In this document: positions 63,401 through 64,000 of the stretch, piece after piece
Layout of the letters: each line of letters begins with the position of its first letter
Position numbering within the stretch: the first letter of the stretch is position 1
NCBI RefSeq assembly: GCF_000975055.1
Contig: NZ_BBRB01000004.1
Span: forward strand, 177,569-241,568
Source of the DNA: Demequina sediminicola
GTDB lineage: Bacteria; Actinomycetota; Actinomycetes; Actinomycetales; Demequinaceae
Direction of reading: 5' to 3'
Length of the DNA: 64,000 nt
Made by a program: the position numbers and the translations under genes
Notes under the pieces: generated by a model
What the model saw: the letters and a program-made list of their open reading frames with translations, nothing else
Told to the model about the DNA's origin: nothing
The model's database searches: none

Positions 63401-64000
63401 TTGTCATCGACGACGGTCGGGCCATCTGTGAGTTCGGCATCGTCAACGACGTCACTCAGATCATCGAGCACGATTGCCGGGTCGACATCCGTGTACGTGA
63501 AGCCGCCAGTATTTTCCACCGTGATGACGTAGTCGACCGTGTCTCCAGGGATCACCGTCTCGCCGGCATCGGAGGTCTTCTCCACGGCCAGGCTACGGAC
63601 CGGATCGGTAGTGCTGCAGCCCGGCTCTGTGCCGTCCACACATGTGGATTCCGGTGGGCCGAGCACCAGGTTGGTCAGGGCGGGGTCAGCATCCTCTGGC
63701 AACGGGTCCATCACATCGACGGTGTAGGTCACTTCAACGGTCTCGCCGACCGCTAGCGCACCAGTCCACGTCAACGTCGAGCCAGAAACGACCACTTCAT
63801 CCACGGGCCGTGACTCGTTGCCCTCCACCGACACCACGGTCAAGTTCTCCGCGACGGTCAGCACCTCGTCGAGGTCATCGGTAAACGTGGCAAAGTCAGG
63901 ATCAACATAAGCAACAGAACCCGTGTTGGTCACCGAGACTACGTAAGTCACTTCATCGCCGGGAAGCAATGGGTCGTCAGCCTGCGACTCCTTCGCGATA
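60457..64000 (-). CDS. Large DUF11-repeat surface protein with LPRTG sorting signal (5' truncated)
   Basis: At least 1180 residues are in the window; the frame stays open to the end, with sequence continuing past the first in-frame TTG (63969), so the N-terminus lies outside. Eight related modules of about 110-140 residues are seen, each with a V-x-N-[TP]-G...Y...D-x-P-A motif, a D-D-L-[ST]-D-V-L-x-D-A repeat core, an LTWTG-like strand and a paired-Cys linker. These are conserved-repeat (DUF11/CARDB-like) extracellular domains. The C-terminus has LLPRTGAAV, a hydrophobic segment and GRRRNN, a complete sortase signal. It is therefore a cell-wall-anchored adhesin or surface stalk. Very acidic. 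Confidence 0.88.
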   Translation of the reverse strand, partial: IAKESQADDPLLPGDEVTYVVSVTNTGSVAYVDPDFATFTDDLDEVLTVAENLTVVSVEGNESRPVDEVVVSGSTLTWTGALAVGETVEVTYTVDVMDPLPEDADPALTNLVLGPPESTCVDGTEPGCSTTDPVRSLAVEKTSDAGETVIPGDTVDYVITVENTGGFTYTDVDPAIVLDDLSDVVDDAELTDGPTVVDDNPATGTVILEFAGETITWEGELVPGEVIEIHYTVTVLGPEDADADANGVLTNAVTNPGGEGPCDIGTEPGCTTTSQVRSLAIAKASSAGDVVIPGDTIEYIITVENTGSFPYTVDDPAAIEDDLTDVLQNATWGDSITIVDTNLDTVSGPGEFNDPILTWEGALAPGETVEVRFTVVVDDPAEADGDGNLVNAVTGPPESTCVDGDEDGCVVQVPVRALQIVKTVNDVEEIADTQIITYTVTVTNTGAADYTVLDPAGIVDDVSAVDDDATFIPSSASPDDGSVVYDGSTPGEETITWSGPLAGGDSIDIVYSFSIDDPALGDGDIVNAVTGPEESNCYPDEQSDPENCQVVSPDQTVELAKRALDDEVVPGQELTYEITITNPGFLPYGAQAPATMKDDISDVLTHATWLDQLEADPDVPGSTLTFDSSTEIITWEGPLAAGQVVTVRYTVLLDDPIEEGATLVNTVTGAPESNCFAETPEDERPEECSVTVPVRQLSMAKTSDAVEWIGPHQTVEYSVTVNNTGSVDYDDDHPAVVTDDLSDVLDDATYLNDAQSSTGEGAFVLDGTELTWTGPIPAGEEVVLTYSVRVDDPPGGNGSLVNVVDGPPETTCAEGDCTVTVPVRSLDIVKTADAPDPVVAGGTVAYTVVVENTGTFAYTLEDPAAITDDLSGVLDDATYQGDAEATSGDTTVSLTLETLSWTGALEPGQIVTITYSVQVDTPPGGDGVLDNTVTGPPESVCAVDPSMSAPRTSRSALPTLLAIFNPDCSTSTPVALPALSLEKTAEQPSGGVTIGDSVEFTVTVTNAGEAPFTDELPAVVVDDLTDVLDDANYNNDAAVSPEIGELTYSSPYLVWEGPLGAGDSVELTYSVTVTGAGDLSMVNVVFQPTDPSCEGVACAPAPPTGPGGPSGVCIDGLTTDGLPCDSTSTVITVTNPTSPLLPRTGAAVSMAVVLLSGLLIGLGAVLVALQGGRRRNNPWS

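Noticed and set aside
60457..64000. Regularly repeated DNA that could suggest a CRISPR array or tandem repeat element
   Set aside because: The repeats are 330-400 bp, imperfect and in one open frame; they are protein modules.

Overview
The window reads as one contiguous stretch of a high-GC Gram-positive (actinobacterial) chromosome. Gene order and family content suggest a member of the Micrococcales, with Cellulomonas/Demequina-like relatives the best guess from synteny alone. Evidence for this includes a WhiG/FliA-type sigma factor, DUF2469, DUF4233 and DUF2510 proteins, an ileS T-box leader, an LPxTG surface protein, many GTG starts and 4-base stop/start overlaps. Almost all housekeeping genes lie on the minus strand, so the chromosomal block is transcribed from right to left.

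Region 1 (1-35 kb) is a conserved core block. In transcription order from the right it holds folC, DUF4233, ndk, a YqhA-like membrane protein, smc, ftsY, amtB-glnK-glnD, ffh, rpsP-khpA, rimM-trmD, rplS, lepB, rnhB, DUF2469, yraN-comM-dprA, xerC and the sigma factor. The end of an M23 peptidase gene sits at the far left on the plus strand. Accessory insertions in this block are two MFS exporters with an ArsR-type repressor (5.3-9.0 kb). A membrane/extracytoplasmic flavin redox set (ferric-reductase-like protein, FMN-binding protein, ApbE flavin transferase, lipoprotein; 14.1-17.5 kb) lies beside an amidohydrolase. There is also a secreted three-repeat protein (26.3 kb) and a divergent apt gene. 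GlnD is short and has no C-terminal ACT domains.

Region 2 (36.3-52.9 kb) is the most unusual part: about 16.5 kb of nitrogen-catabolism genes sitting between folC and ileS. The plus-strand units are allophanate hydrolase, a GntR/FCD regulator, an MFS transporter, and a dipeptide-type ABC transporter followed by an imidazolonepropionase-like amidohydrolase. A minus-strand operon encodes a urea/guanidine-type biotin carboxylase, an amidohydrolase-2 protein that lacks the usual metal ligands, a cytidine-deaminase-fold protein and a creatininase-family amidohydrolase. All five predicted promoters carry copies of a palindromic motif (TTGNATNCAA). At four of them the copies repeat exactly 21 bp apart, which argues for one regulon under the local GntR protein. 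The chemistry points to import and ring-opening or deamination of a cyclic amide, ureide or guanidine compound. Its released urea or guanidine would be carboxylated to allophanate (or a carboxyguanidine) and hydrolysed to ammonia and CO2. The actual substrate is not evident.

Region 3 (52.9-64 kb) returns to core genes with ileS and its T-box leader. It continues with a small operon (patatin phospholipase, acyltransferase, isoprenylcysteine-methyltransferase-like protein) and an SDR-regulator pair. It ends in the 3' part of a large sortase-anchored surface protein built from at least eight DUF11-like repeats. No rRNA, tRNA, CRISPR array, insertion sequence or prophage was recognised.
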